This document shows positions 8,500-17,429 of a stretch of 19,063 nucleotides of DNA, in pieces. The position numbers and the translations under genes are program-made. Origin of the DNA: Cadophora sp. MPI-SDFR-AT-0126. Taxonomy: Eukaryota; Ascomycota; Leotiomycetes; Helotiales; Ploettnerulaceae. The stretch's first letter is position 1, and every line of letters begins with the position of its first letter. The notes beneath the pieces are model-generated. The model searched no databases and was not told the origin of the DNA. It was given only the letters and a program-made list of their open reading frames with translations. The stretch is from assembly GCA_020747065.1 (NCBI GenBank), contig JAGMVK010000038.1, positions 1 to 19,063 on the forward strand, read 5' to 3'.

Positions 8500-9960
8500 A
8501 TAAAAACGCTACTACTATTAATTATTATAGCTGTAAAGCTTTCATCCCACTCATTGCCTTAATGTCTTCTACTATTGGATTTTCGGGTAAAAGCAGCTAT
8601 AATAGCCCTGCAAGTTTTAGAAGACTAAGACTAATGATTATTACGCTTATTAACCTTAACCTCTGGTCTAGGATTATTATTACTAAGATTTGAACTATTA
8701 TCTTAGATATTATTATCAGTATACTTATAATTAAATCACTCATCAGATTTTTTAGTTTATTTAAGCTTTTGATTTTTAATCTACTTTAATATCTTTAGCT
8801 TTAGTAGTTGTGTTTACTTTCACACGAGGATAAATCCTTTTACCCTAATACTTCTTTCCTAATTACCTAAAACTCTTTGGTTTTTTCTTGTTTATGTACC
8901 TTGAGTTCTTAAGTACTATATACACTAATAAGTTAGGAAATATCCTATATATTTTAATACTGATTATTACTAAATATTTACTATCATGTTTTATAAAATA
9001 CTATAAAGGATAATAGGGTAGGAGCGGAAAAAAAGCTCTACTTTCTCAGGATCGGCATATATAGCCGAAAACTACATTATCTATTCCTTTAGATCTTAAT
9101 TATAGTTAGTCTTTGTTAATATAATAAAGGTGGAATATAATAGATACGGGAGAACCTAATGTATTAGATAAATAAAGTAAAAGAACTCATCTAACTACTT
9201 ATCTGCGCGTTTATATCCTAGACATTACTTAATTAATTCGAAGTTCTTTTATAGGATGACTTAGTATAACTTATTACCTTAGCTATAGCGTTCCTAGCTA
9301 TCTTCCTAGAGAAATAAGAAATCGAGAAGATTAGTCACTCTCTTAAATCGTATTTTTCTAGTTTATAAAATAAGGTGGATTAATAATCTCGTTAATAGAA
9401 AATATCTGCTTTATACAGCTCTAATAAAATTAGATGTTTCTCTTTTACTTGATTGCATTGAATATTAATTTAGAAGATTACTTATAGGATTTAAGCATAG
9501 CCTTTCATATATCTATATTAAACTGTTTAAAGTTTAATACGTGGAGATATTTAAGTCACTTGCCTAGAAGGGCTCTACTGTACTGTATATTATATTGATT
9601 ATACTAAGACTTAGCCTAATTAAACTGAACATAGATATTTCGGAAATCTTTAATTACTCGCCACTGTTATCTATACTTCTTATATATTAATATATTCTCT
9701 ACTAGAATATTCTCTCTATATAGTGGTGCGAATCGCTATATTACTTAATTGATCTTTGGCAAGAATCAGCTAAGTCCATATTATTTAATAGTCTATTGTA
9801 TCCCTAGACCTTCTTTTATAATCGGCTTTTTATTATAAAGATTCTTTTAGTAATCTTGGTATAGGAATAATTTACACTAGATCAGGTTATTACTATAGTA
9901 AAACCGAAGTGCCCTTAACGTAATTACTATAATAATTATTTCTAGTAAATATATTATAAC
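8500..9960 (-). pseudogene. RIP-degraded fungal protein, GxxWFLPKI-type
   Basis: A minus-strand frame from about 9,960 to 9,020 contains GLSWFLPKIN (near 9,760), then ILVENILIYKKYR and WRVIKDFRNIYV, followed by a C-terminal helical region; stops are of the CAA/CAG/TGG type. A Ser/Asn/Asp-rich segment, then SKTCRAIIAAFTRKSNSRR (about 8,640-8,585), in a different minus frame suggests the true C-terminus and one shift or intron. The pattern 'GxGWFLxKxxW ... NxxL...Y..R...V+D' recalls a widespread uncharacterised family of fungal repeat-associated proteins known to me only by appearance; the match is by memory of pattern, not by search. This block could be the C-terminal part of the larger gene immediately upstream on the same strand. 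Confidence 0.5.
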
Positions 9961-9989
9961 TATATGAGTAAGAATATACTTAAAGAGAA

Positions 9990-12850
9990 AATAGTACTTG
10001 TTAATCTAAGTATAGAGAAGCTAAGCTAAGAGCTCTTTTATAGGGATAATATAATAAAAGAGTAAAGATAAGGCAGTATTAATCTCGTTATTATATAGAT
10101 CCTATTAGTACTACTACTAGGTAATCTCCTCTATTATTGTTAGGAAGATACAGTATTCTTCTTAAATGCTATACAACTTTCATTAGTTATTAACCAGATT
10201 AGTATAAGCGCGTTTCTTGCTATAGAGATAGCTAAACTTACAAATACCTTTTAAAAAAGTAATGCCTTTACCCTCTTACTAAAGTAATTGAATATATCTA
10301 AAATCTAAGACTAAATTCTTAAGGGACTTATTATTAAAGATATATACTTTTAATATATTAAATAAAGTCTTAATTAAGATATAGAAGTAAGAGTATATTA
10401 ATCTATCTTAGCTTTCTTTCTCCTGCGGTATTATAAAGAAGGTCTAGTCTATTATATTTTGTATAGTTGCTTAAGGATATGTTATATATTTAGGATTCCC
10501 CTTAGCTGCACTTCTATTAGCGTTAAGAATAGTCCGTGTTTTTATATACGTATTTAAGTAATACTTCCTTTATAAGAATACCTCTGCCTTATAATTTTCT
10601 GGGATATGATTTATAGTAGAGCACTATCTTCTGAAGTAGTCTACTTCGTAAGATCAATAAATGCGTAATCTTTATTATAGAACTATGAATCAGTTACCTA
10701 AGACTAGAAATATTCCTAGCCTTCATAAGTTATAGTTAGATTACTAGTTATATCTATAGACTCTAGTTTAGTGTTTTTTGTATATAAAAAGAGTGGCCCT
10801 CTAGAATCGATAATAGCTAAGGTTCTTAGTAATAGTCTTAAGTATGAAGCTCTAAAGAGTATCGAGGTACTAAGGTTATAAAGCGTACTTTAAAAGCTAT
10901 TCTTATGAAGAATCTTTCTAAGCGAGGCTCTTTACAAATAATGCAATTAAGTCTATATTAGTAATACAAGCGGTAGCTAGGTAATGTTACAGAATATTAG
11001 AGGATCGAATAATCTTGTAAATAGCGAGACTCAGGATTACATTATATAATAATTCTTGGTCCTACTTATTAAGATATATTAAATACTTATAATTACTCTT
11101 AGTATAAAGCGTAAGAAAAAAGATAAAGATAAGAAGTCCTTTTATACTAATCACAGAGCTAAAGCAGGAATAAGGGATCTTGTGAAGAGAGGTATATTTC
11201 TAACTTAATACCTTACGCTTATTATAAAGGGACTTTTAAGCTAAAGTAAATATCTGCACTAAGATTAAGAAAAGGATATACCTTAGAAAACTAATTAATC
11301 CCCTAATAAGCAACGGCCAAACTAATCGGGAAGTAGTAAGTGCTATTAATATTAAATAATACCTTAGTACAACGGTTTTTTCTATTAGTAATATAATATT
11401 GCAATAAGTACAGATTTATGGGTAGCTTTTTATCACGAGTTTTAATATTTTTAGGGGCAGCTAATATACTGGTGCCTTTAAAGACTACTTGGCAGTCTAG
11501 ACTACTAAAGTCTATTAACTTCATTAATTTAGTATTATTAAGGATATCTAAAAGGAGTATATCTTAGTGATATTCACGTAGGATATTACTGATCTATTAA
11601 AGAGACAAGCACTTGGAATAGATATCGGAATATTCATAGTACTCTTGATACAATTAATCTGTCTTATAGTGCTACTCGTGTATATACCCTTGAAACTTTC
11701 GAAGCTGCTTGGCTAATTTAAAGGCAGTTCGCTTAATAGGGACTGGAGATGCTATTATATTTAGGAAGGCTTTTAGTACTAAGGAAGCTATTATATATAG
11801 GAACTATTAGTACTAAGGTAGAAGCTAAGATAAGTATAAAGCTAGCAAAATCTACTATTATCTGAATTACTGATTAAGCAGGTAAAGATAGTGTAAAACT
11901 TTTAATTTAATGGAAGAGTGAAGGCGAAGTATTGCTAAGAGGCCTCTTTAAGGCTAGGGGGAAGATATGCTATTTATAAGTAATATTACTAAAGACTTTA
12001 TTTATGATAAAAGATTATTCTTTTAAACAGGGAATAAGTACTTCGTTTGCTAGTGCTTTCTTTGCTGATTTTGTTTGATAATAGCAAAGGAGTTAACTTG
12101 TACTAAGTTAGTGTTTGTAATAGTACTATGTTTTTTAGAGATCTTTGAATACTTTGCTGGTCTATTAGATATATTTGATATAGTAATACTATTATTGTCC
12201 TATATCATAATTGACTTATTTATAAAAGCAATTTGTGAAGAGTAAGAATGCTATGGCTTCTTATTATAGGCTCCCTTCCCTTTGCCCGCTGTATTTAAAT
12301 CCTCTATTAATTGCTTTCCTAGTAATCCTGATTTTCTACTAGTTCTGGCCTTCTTAGTTATATTAGCTAATCGTAATCTAATTAAAATTTCTATAATCTT
12401 TACCTTATATTTATCTCTCTGAAGATTCGCCTCTTATTATCTATTTGGATCTGCTTGATTTGCGTAATAACTTTAGTATCTTTATTAATTAAAGGTAATT
12501 GAGTCAATAGTAGGGAAATCAGTTGCAGGTTTTGTGGAATATTACTCGATTAAATATTACTATCTATAGGTATTTAAATATCAGAACTTGTTCAAAGTCC
12601 GTTAGGAGGAGTATTAGTCGGTATATGGGTAAGGGGCTTGTAGGTAATAAAAGAAGCTGGACTAATAATTTAATGTAACGCCTGCTGCGATTAATAATAC
12701 GAACATAGCTTACTCGCTCTCGCAGCCTCTACTGCATCTAGATCGGTTAAGTGCTTTCTAGGCCTACTGCTATGTTTTTTTGGAGATTGATTTAGAGCTA
12801 TTGAAATAAGGATAAAGAAGAAAGTAATTCTTTGAGTACTTATATAAGAC
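9990..12850 (-). pseudogene. Giant RIP-inactivated reading frame (~950 codons), unknown family
   Basis: A single minus frame can be followed from about 12,850 to about 10,000 with no shift, interrupted only by TAA, TAG or TGA at probable Q or W codons. In order: a Ser/Lys/Gln-rich start with a small Cys cluster (RCSRGC, near 12,735); a Tyr-rich region; a charged, coiled-coil-like region (QEANLQRDKYKVK) followed by KKARTSRKSG; a Ser/Asn/Gln-rich linker; then a better conserved core near 11,700-11,300, including FKLAKQLRKFQGY, DFSSLDCQVVFKG and the basic TNRKNRCTK. The C-terminal third is less clear. No catalytic motif is recognised. The downstream minus-strand block ending near 8,500 is probably part of the same gene after a shift or intron near 9,960-10,100, giving more than 1,400 codons. 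A transposon-borne or host-duplicated gene is equally possible. Confidence 0.6.
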
Positions 12851-13064
12851 TAGAAAATAATCTTGATTCAGTTAGCGCTTTCCCCTGCCTACTATACAAA
12901 TTAAATGGGTCTATAACTTAACTAATTCCACTATTAAAGCTCAGATAATTATATTTAATTATATATTTCTTATAATAATATTTAAGGTTATCTGATCTTT
13001 TTATTATATCTACAATTGATTGTGTTAGGCATAGGTGAAGTAGGACTAGAAAATAATCTTAATT
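12846..13064 (+). repeat. Pair of 23-bp direct repeats
   Basis: A[GA]ACTAGAAAATAATCTT-type sequences at 12,846-12,868 and 13,042-13,064 match at 21 of 23 positions and are 196 bases apart, just upstream of the giant minus-strand frame. The two differences are G/A transitions, as RIP would make. They may be remnants of a repeated promoter or terminal repeat. Confidence 0.4.
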
Positions 13065-13283
13065 AGGAAGGCGGTGACCTACCGGCAGTACTAGGCTTTT
13101 TACTAAATCAAGAGGCGCAGTACTACAATACCTACCTTTGATCAATTATATATTCCACTATAATGCTTATACATATATATATATAAATAAGTATAGTATT
13201 ACTTTTAAGTAATTTTAGATAGAAAATATACCTTAAATCCTAAATCCTATCCTAACTCTTACCCTATATTTCCCTTTTATATC

Positions 13284-13319
13284 ACCCTATCTATTACCCT
13301 ATCTATCACCCTATCTATT
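13284..13319 (+). repeat. 12-bp ACCCTATCTATY tandem repeat, three copies
   Basis: Three contiguous 12-mers (ACCCTATCTATT, ...TATC, ...TATT) contain CCCTAT, i.e. telomere C-strand-like sequence. The period equals that of the G-rich arrays that follow, but orientation is opposite. Upstream (13,230-13,280) are looser CCTA-containing variants. Confidence 0.7.
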
Positions 13320-13336
13320 AATTACAACTATACCTG

Positions 13337-13740
13337 CAAATTTATCGCGCGAAGCGATACAAGGCACTAGCCTTGATATATATTATATATTATATATAAT
13401 ACTTAGGGTCAGGCTTAGGGTCAACCTTAGGGTCGACTCTATACTCTCAAATTTATCGCGAAGCGATGCAAGGCGCTAGCCTTGATATATTATATATATA
13501 TATAATACTTAGGGTCAGGCTTAGGGTTAACCTTAGGGTTAGGCCTAGGGTCAACCTTAGGGTCGAGCTTAGAGTCGATTCTATACCCTCAAATTTATCG
13601 CGAAGCGATGCAAGGCGCTAGCCTTGATTTATATTATATATATTATATATAATACTTAGGGTCTAGCTTAGAGTTAACCTTAGGGTCAAGCTTAGGGTCA
13701 ACCTTAGGGTCGAGCTTAGGGTCGAGCTTAGGGTCGAGGA
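13337..13740 (+). repeat. Hairpin-plus-telomere-like satellite, three tandem units
   Basis: Units start at 13,337, 13,448 and 13,590 (about 111, 142 and 151 bases). Each holds, in order: CAAATTTATCGC with an ATCGC-GAA-GCGAT hairpin (copy 1 has two extra bases); the palindrome CAAGGC-[GA]CTA-GCCTTG; an AT-only stretch of about 20-30 bases; and a 12-bp-periodic array on CTTAGGGTC (3, about 6 and 7 steps; for example starts at 13,402, 13,414 and 13,426, and 13,679 to 13,727 every 12). The array reads as TTAGGG alternating with a variant hexamer (TCAACC, TTAACC, TCGAGC, TCAGGC). TTAGGG is the usual fungal telomere unit, so this looks like a subtelomeric or interstitial telomere-derived satellite. 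It is much less RIP-damaged than its neighbours. Confidence 0.8.
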
Positions 13741-13776
13741 ATATATTTAAGCCCTAGCTTCGGCAAAGCCGACTAA

Positions 13777-14265
13777 AAAAACACCTGTAAAGGTGCTGAG
13801 AGACGCTGGATAGTACGCCATAACCAGGTTACCTGTGCATTTACAACTACCCTTTCTAGCCGGGAAGACCTAAAAGTCGAATCAGAGCCTACACCTATAG
13901 CTATAGCGTCTATACTCCCTGAAAACAGCTAACGGCCTGATTTTTCAGTACTTCTAGGTACCTCTAGACACTACTACGATATACAGATCGTTGCTATTAA
14001 CAAGGACTTAGCACGAGAGGAAGCCTACGCTACTCTTATAGAGGCTGCAAACGCTAAACGCCGTAAATATAGTGACCTAGGCCCTGTATTTCACCCTTTG
14101 ATTATCTCAGCCGGCGGCCTTATGAAGAGAGATATAGCGATAGCTTACAAGGCTCTACAGGACCTCTTAGGGCCCTCTAGAGCTAAGTGGCTCGACACTT
14201 ATATCGCCCTAACTCTAACTCAGGCTCGAGATATCGCTGCAACCTTGATTCTAGTACGCAAGTAG
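13777..14265 (+). pseudogene. Reverse-transcriptase-like C-terminal remnant, little RIP
   Basis: A plus frame is open from 13,777 to a TAG at 14,263-14,265 with just one internal stop (TAA at 13,930-13,932, a likely CAA). It encodes YYDIQIVAINKDLAREEAY, then KRRKY and HPLIISAGGLM, then a helical tail with IALTLTQARDIAA. Asp-rich start, RRKY, 'F-P-L-SxGG' and a tail ending in an alpha-helix with L-x(3)-R are the arrangement I associate with the region downstream of the polymerase domain in some fungal and oomycete LINE-like proteins. There is no catalytic core in the window, so this would be a 5'-truncated insertion, as is usual for LINEs. Codon use is GC-richer than the surroundings, so it is younger or spared from RIP. 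Family call is by pattern only. Confidence 0.45.
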
Positions 14266-14270
14266 TACGA

Positions 14271-14473
14271 AATATACTACACCTGCCCTGAGGTACACGC
14301 TATACCTACCCTCTGATACACACTACACCTACCCTATAGTACACACTACACCTACCCTGCGGTACACGCTACACCTACCCTCTAATACATACTACACCTG
14401 CCCTGCGGTATATATCACACCTACCCTACAGTATACACTACACCTACCCTACGGTACACCTCACACTACACCC
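14271..14473 (+). repeat. 23-bp minisatellite, about eight copies
   Basis: Eight full 23-bp units start at 14,271, 14,294, 14,317, 14,340, 14,363, 14,386, 14,409 and 14,432, with a partial ninth. The core is TACACCTACCCT followed by a variable RCGGTACAC-like end. The array begins six bases after the stop codon of the reverse-transcriptase-like frame, so it may be that element's 3' tail. Differences between units are mainly C/T and A/G. Confidence 0.9.
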
Positions 14474-14690
14474 ACTCTAGATTACCTCTCTTTCTGTAAT
14501 ATAGCGTTCTCCTCCTGTATTTATAGTACTTCACTCCCTGTATTTAGTTCCTATTTTACGAGAGTTAGAGAGAGAGTAAAAAGCACCTGTAGTAAGTTAG
14601 CTAGTTAGAGCCAAATCAAACCAAACCTCAAACCCTTACGAGAGGTCAAACTACAGATATTTACAATCGATTATATAAAGAGTATCAAGT

Positions 14691-14742
14691 GTAAGTTATT
14701 AATTATATTTTTTATATTATTAATAATACTAACTTAATATAG
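14691..14742 (+). other. Spliceosomal intron in hAT fragment
   Basis: 52 bases begin GTAAGT and end ATAG, with a TACTAAC branch site ending nine bases before the end. Removing it joins the two exons in frame (phase 2). Length and motifs are typical of filamentous ascomycetes and, being unmutated, show this copy took limited damage here. Confidence 0.75.
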
Positions 14743-14910
14743 TTATAAGCAAGATTATTTAGCTACACAATTGCCAATTAATCGAACCGAGAATTTAGCT
14801 TTAAATATTATCGAAGACGACGACAACAATTTAGATATATATATTGAAGACGAAGAAGAAGAATTAAACGAATTAGACTCTTATTTTAAAGAAAAAGAGC
14901 TAGTAGACAA

Positions 14911-14955
14911 GTAAGTAACTCAATAATATTAAATACTTTACTAATATTCTTTTAG
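14911..14955 (+). other. Possible second intron in hAT fragment
   Basis: A GTAAGT...TTTTAG stretch of 45 bases separates the acidic exon from the dimerisation exon, whose frames differ by two bases. Splicing at the second GT (14,915) would give a 41-base intron that keeps phase, but leaves a TAA just before it (CAA if reversed). The junction is therefore uncertain. Confidence 0.4.
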
Positions 14956-15368
14956 GTAAAGCCTTTAACGTTTTGGCTTAATAACAAAGTTAAATACCCA
15001 GTATTATCTCTATTAGCACGTACTTATTTACAAATACCGGCGACTTCAGCTCTTTCAGAGAGATTTTTTCGTTAAGAAGCTAGAATTATTAATAAAAACC
15101 AAAATAAGCTTAATAAAGATACTTTTAAGTATATAATAGCCTTAAAGAGCTGGGGTCTTTATATTAATAAAAAAAAATAAAGAAAAAGAAGAAGAAAAAG
15201 AATTAAGGGAAAATAACTTTGAAATTATAAATTAATTAAATTTCTGTTTAGTCTATTAGTTTATTAGTTTATTAACTTATTATTTTACTATTTTGTTTAT
15301 TCCTTAGCTTATAATTTATTCAAATTATCCTTTATACTAAATCCTTTACTTTAAACGTATATAATCAT

Positions 15369-15427
15369 TTGATTAATTTGATTAAATCAAATTCTTAATC
15401 AAATCAAATCAAATCAAGCTTGATTTA
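15369..15427 (+). repeat. AATCA/TTGATT subterminal-type repeat cluster
   Basis: Repeated AATCA units with inverted TTGATT copies flank a short core, a few hundred bases after the hAT reading frame. hAT elements commonly carry short subterminal repeats near their ends, so this may mark the 3' end, but no terminal inverted repeat or target duplication was found. Confidence 0.45.
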
Positions 15428-15439
15428 ATCTTAATTAAA

Positions 15440-16062
15440 TTGAATAAGTTGATTTTTTTTTCTTACGCTGGATTTGCGATATTTATAATTTTGCCTCGCG
15501 ATATTTATTATTTACTTCTCTAAGAATTACCGGGCTTAGTGCTTAGTAATTACAACTTTTTTAACCTTAAATAAGTATAACCTTTATTATAAAATATATT
15601 TAAACGGTGTCTCGGCTAATTATTAAATGAACTTCTTATAAATCTTATTAAAAATACGGATTTAATTTTTATTATTTTACTCTTAAAAACAAATATAATT
15701 AAAAAGCATAAGCTAAGTAATCTAAGTTGAAGTTAATAAGTACCTATTAAAGTTTCTTAGTTCCTCTTATAATCCTTAGCCTTTCCCACGGACTTTTTAC
15801 TTAATATAATATAAAAACTTAAAACGAGCGATTTAAACGGCACGCTATTAATAATATAATAAATTAAAGTTAAGTAGAATCGCTGAATAATATACTTAAG
15901 AGCTAACTCTACCTTTTTTTTTATTTTTTTAAAGTTAAAGCCTTTATAATCTCGTTTATAACTTAAATTTACTAAGCAGTTAACTGAATAATATCCTTAA
16001 GCAGCACTTGGTTTAACTTAGCTCGCGTAAAATAGCCGCCTTTATAATATACTACGCGATAA
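15440..16062. other. AT-rich RIP-affected region without a confident gene
   Basis: Very AT-rich sequence with a few CpG-containing spots. A minus-strand reading continuing from the pseudogene on the right (LRELSQTKCCLRILF-like text near 16,020-15,990 after allowing for RIP stops) suggests it may be the 3' part of that gene, but this is weak. Confidence 0.25.
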
Positions 16063-16274
16063 TTGTGACGGCTCAACGAAAGTTCATTGATAGCTACAAC
16101 AAAGTAGAAAAGACAAGAAGAAAAGAAGTTTTGAAAGAAGCCTCGAGTTTAAGTACAGAAGGTGCGGCCGCTAGTCCTGTCGTAACGTCGCGTCCAGTCA
16201 CCTCACCTAGTCTCGTGACTCTTAGGTCCCGTGATCTGCGACACACACGTGACTACGCGATCTGTCCATCACAA
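16063..16274 (+). mobile_element. 212-bp non-autonomous TIR element (MITE-like)
   Basis: The ends are TTGTGACGG (16,063-16,071) and CCATCACAA (16,266-16,274), i.e. inverted repeats matching at 8 of 9 positions, flanked on both sides by TAA (16,060-16,062 and 16,275-16,277). Three-base TWA duplications are typical of PIF/Harbinger elements, although a shorter TA-type duplication cannot be excluded. The interior is GC-richer than anything nearby and keeps CpA, CpG and TpG, including CACGTGAC-type E-box-like motifs near 16,245, so it is a recent, RIP-free insertion. A 70-codon reading frame beginning at a GTG inside the left end is not a plausible gene. Confidence 0.45.
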
Positions 16275-16279
16275 TAATA

Positions 16280-17070
16280 GTATATTAATAGCTGTTTTAT
16301 AATAATAAAGTAAGTAATTAAAGTCGAAGTATTTTTAAAATACTAGAACTTATTTGCTTTATTTAACGCCTTAATATAGAACTTATTTAAGATATCAGCT
16401 TATTATTATGTTATTTTGCGGTCTAGTGAGGTGTCGTTATATAACTAGTATACGTCTCAAAATAACCTTAGTTATAATTAAAATTTAAACGACGTTAAGA
16501 CCTTTAATATCTTTATTACTTATATTAAGCTCTAAATATTCTCGTTCTTTAGCGTAGTATTATAATATAAAAATCTTATATTATATAGCCACAATACTCT
16601 TTTCAACCTTAAATCTCTAATATCTTAAATTATAATTATTTACTTCTTAAAATTGCGTTTCACATTCTTATAATTCCTCTTTAATTTCTTCTTAAGTTGC
16701 GTTAATAAAATAAAGTTATTATTAAATATTAAGAACCCCCCCCTTTTATTAATTTATAATTATAAAGTAATTAATACGCCTCCTTATACTAAAGTATATT
16801 TATAGCTTATTTTGTTTTATAATAAACCGCTCTTTTACTTTATATCTTTTACTTTATAAGAGATTACGTACTCTTTTATCTTAAGAAGATGCCAGGTATA
16901 ATACGTATAATATAAACACAAAGAGCTATTATAATTAATTAATAATAATCTTTAGGTCGAGGCTTATATTTCTTAAGCTCTTTAACGATCCTGAAGTTAT
17001 AGTTGCCTAGGAGCTAAAAGGTCGTCTTTAAGATATCCTTAAGAAAGCGATAAAGGGCAGCCCTTAAGTA
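16280..17070 (-). pseudogene. RIP-degraded gene, helical charged protein of unknown family
   Basis: Minus-strand reading from about 17,070 gives LLGNYNFRIVKELKKYKPRP, then a hydrophobic run (IIIALCVYIIR) and basic stretches. After a C8 homopolymer (16,736-16,743) a different frame gives INATQEEIKEELQECETQF, a coiled-coil-like segment, then AKEREYLELNISNKDIK. Stops are TAA or TAG at likely Q codons. The end near 16,280 meets the small TIR element, which probably inserted into this already degraded or later degraded gene. The mixture of coiled coil and basic residues would suit a gag-like or transposase-associated protein, but I cannot name a family. The homopolymer shift might also be a sequencing error. 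Confidence 0.4.
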
Positions 17071-17255
17071 CCGCTCTTAAGCTAAGTATCTAAAGATAAT
17101 ATAAGACTTATAAGCGTAGTATCCTATTACGTGATACAAGGGATTATATAAAAACATAATAAGACTTATAAAAAGCCTCCTTGTATAAATAAAATAATAA
17201 TATAAGAGCCTCTTTTCTTATTGTACTTTCTAACTAGAAAAGTGTATTAGTCAGC

Positions 17256-17352
17256 TACGGAGGGCGAGCCAGCCCTGGCACGTGCGCTCCTTTCCGACCG
17301 GGAAAGGGGCCCGCATAAGAGGTAGTGTCCTTGCCCCTACTATTACGGAGGG
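17256..17352. repeat. Small GC island with direct repeats and hairpin
   Basis: A GC-rich segment between two TACGGAGGG direct repeats (17,256-17,264 and 17,344-17,352), 88 bases apart. Inside is a perfect hairpin, CCTTTCC-GACCG-GGAAAGG (17,289-17,307). It differs sharply from the AT-rich sequence around it, and is followed by a poly-T run. It could be a short insertion with a nine-base target duplication or a spared fragment of a long terminal repeat; no coding signal. Confidence 0.5.
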
Positions 17353-17429
17353 TCCGGTGGGTTTTTTTTTTCTAAAGACGTGGTAAATAAGTACTGATAG
17401 GAGAAAGTATATCTAGCTACGATCCTAAA

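Larger units (their letters stand above)
14605..15180 (+). pseudogene. hAT-family transposase, C-terminal fragment
   Basis: The reading begins after a TAG at 14,602 and runs LEPNQTKPQT, YNRLYKEYQ, an intron, an Asp/Glu-rich stretch, ELNELDSYF and, after a second disrupted junction, LTFWLNNKVKYPVLSLLART, IPATSALSERFFR and a final LKSWGLYI, ending at TAA 15,178-15,180. The WW/FW-x-N...YP-x-LS-x-LAR-x-Y...IP-x-(S/T)(S/A)-x-x-SERxFS...KSW order is the C-terminal dimerisation region of hAT DNA transposases. One in-frame TAA (15,073-15,075) replaces the residue after SERFFR and fits a CAA changed by RIP. The N-terminal catalytic part is absent: upstream is the unrelated minisatellite, so this is a truncated copy. 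Confidence 0.8.

Noticed and set aside
8350..8940. Plus-strand continuation of the 4,921-8,340 coding region
   Set aside because: The frame can be read with stops converted, but the minus strand gives a more protein-like Ser/Asn-rich tail and SKTCRAIIAAF text here.
11303..11524. 73-codon minus frame as a separate small gene
   Set aside because: The same frame reads on in both directions past RIP-type stops; it is only the longest stop-free piece of the large pseudogene.
13400..13740. A true telomere end
   Set aside because: Repeats are degenerate with 12-bp period, are broken by hairpin blocks and are followed by over 5 kb of other sequence.
14271..14473. 23-bp repeats as a CRISPR array
   Set aside because: The units are directly adjacent with no spacers, and the setting is eukaryotic.
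16065..16277. 70-codon plus frame in the GC-rich element
   Set aside because: It starts and ends within the terminal repeats of the small TIR element, uses a GTG start and has no domain; chance opening in GC-richer DNA.
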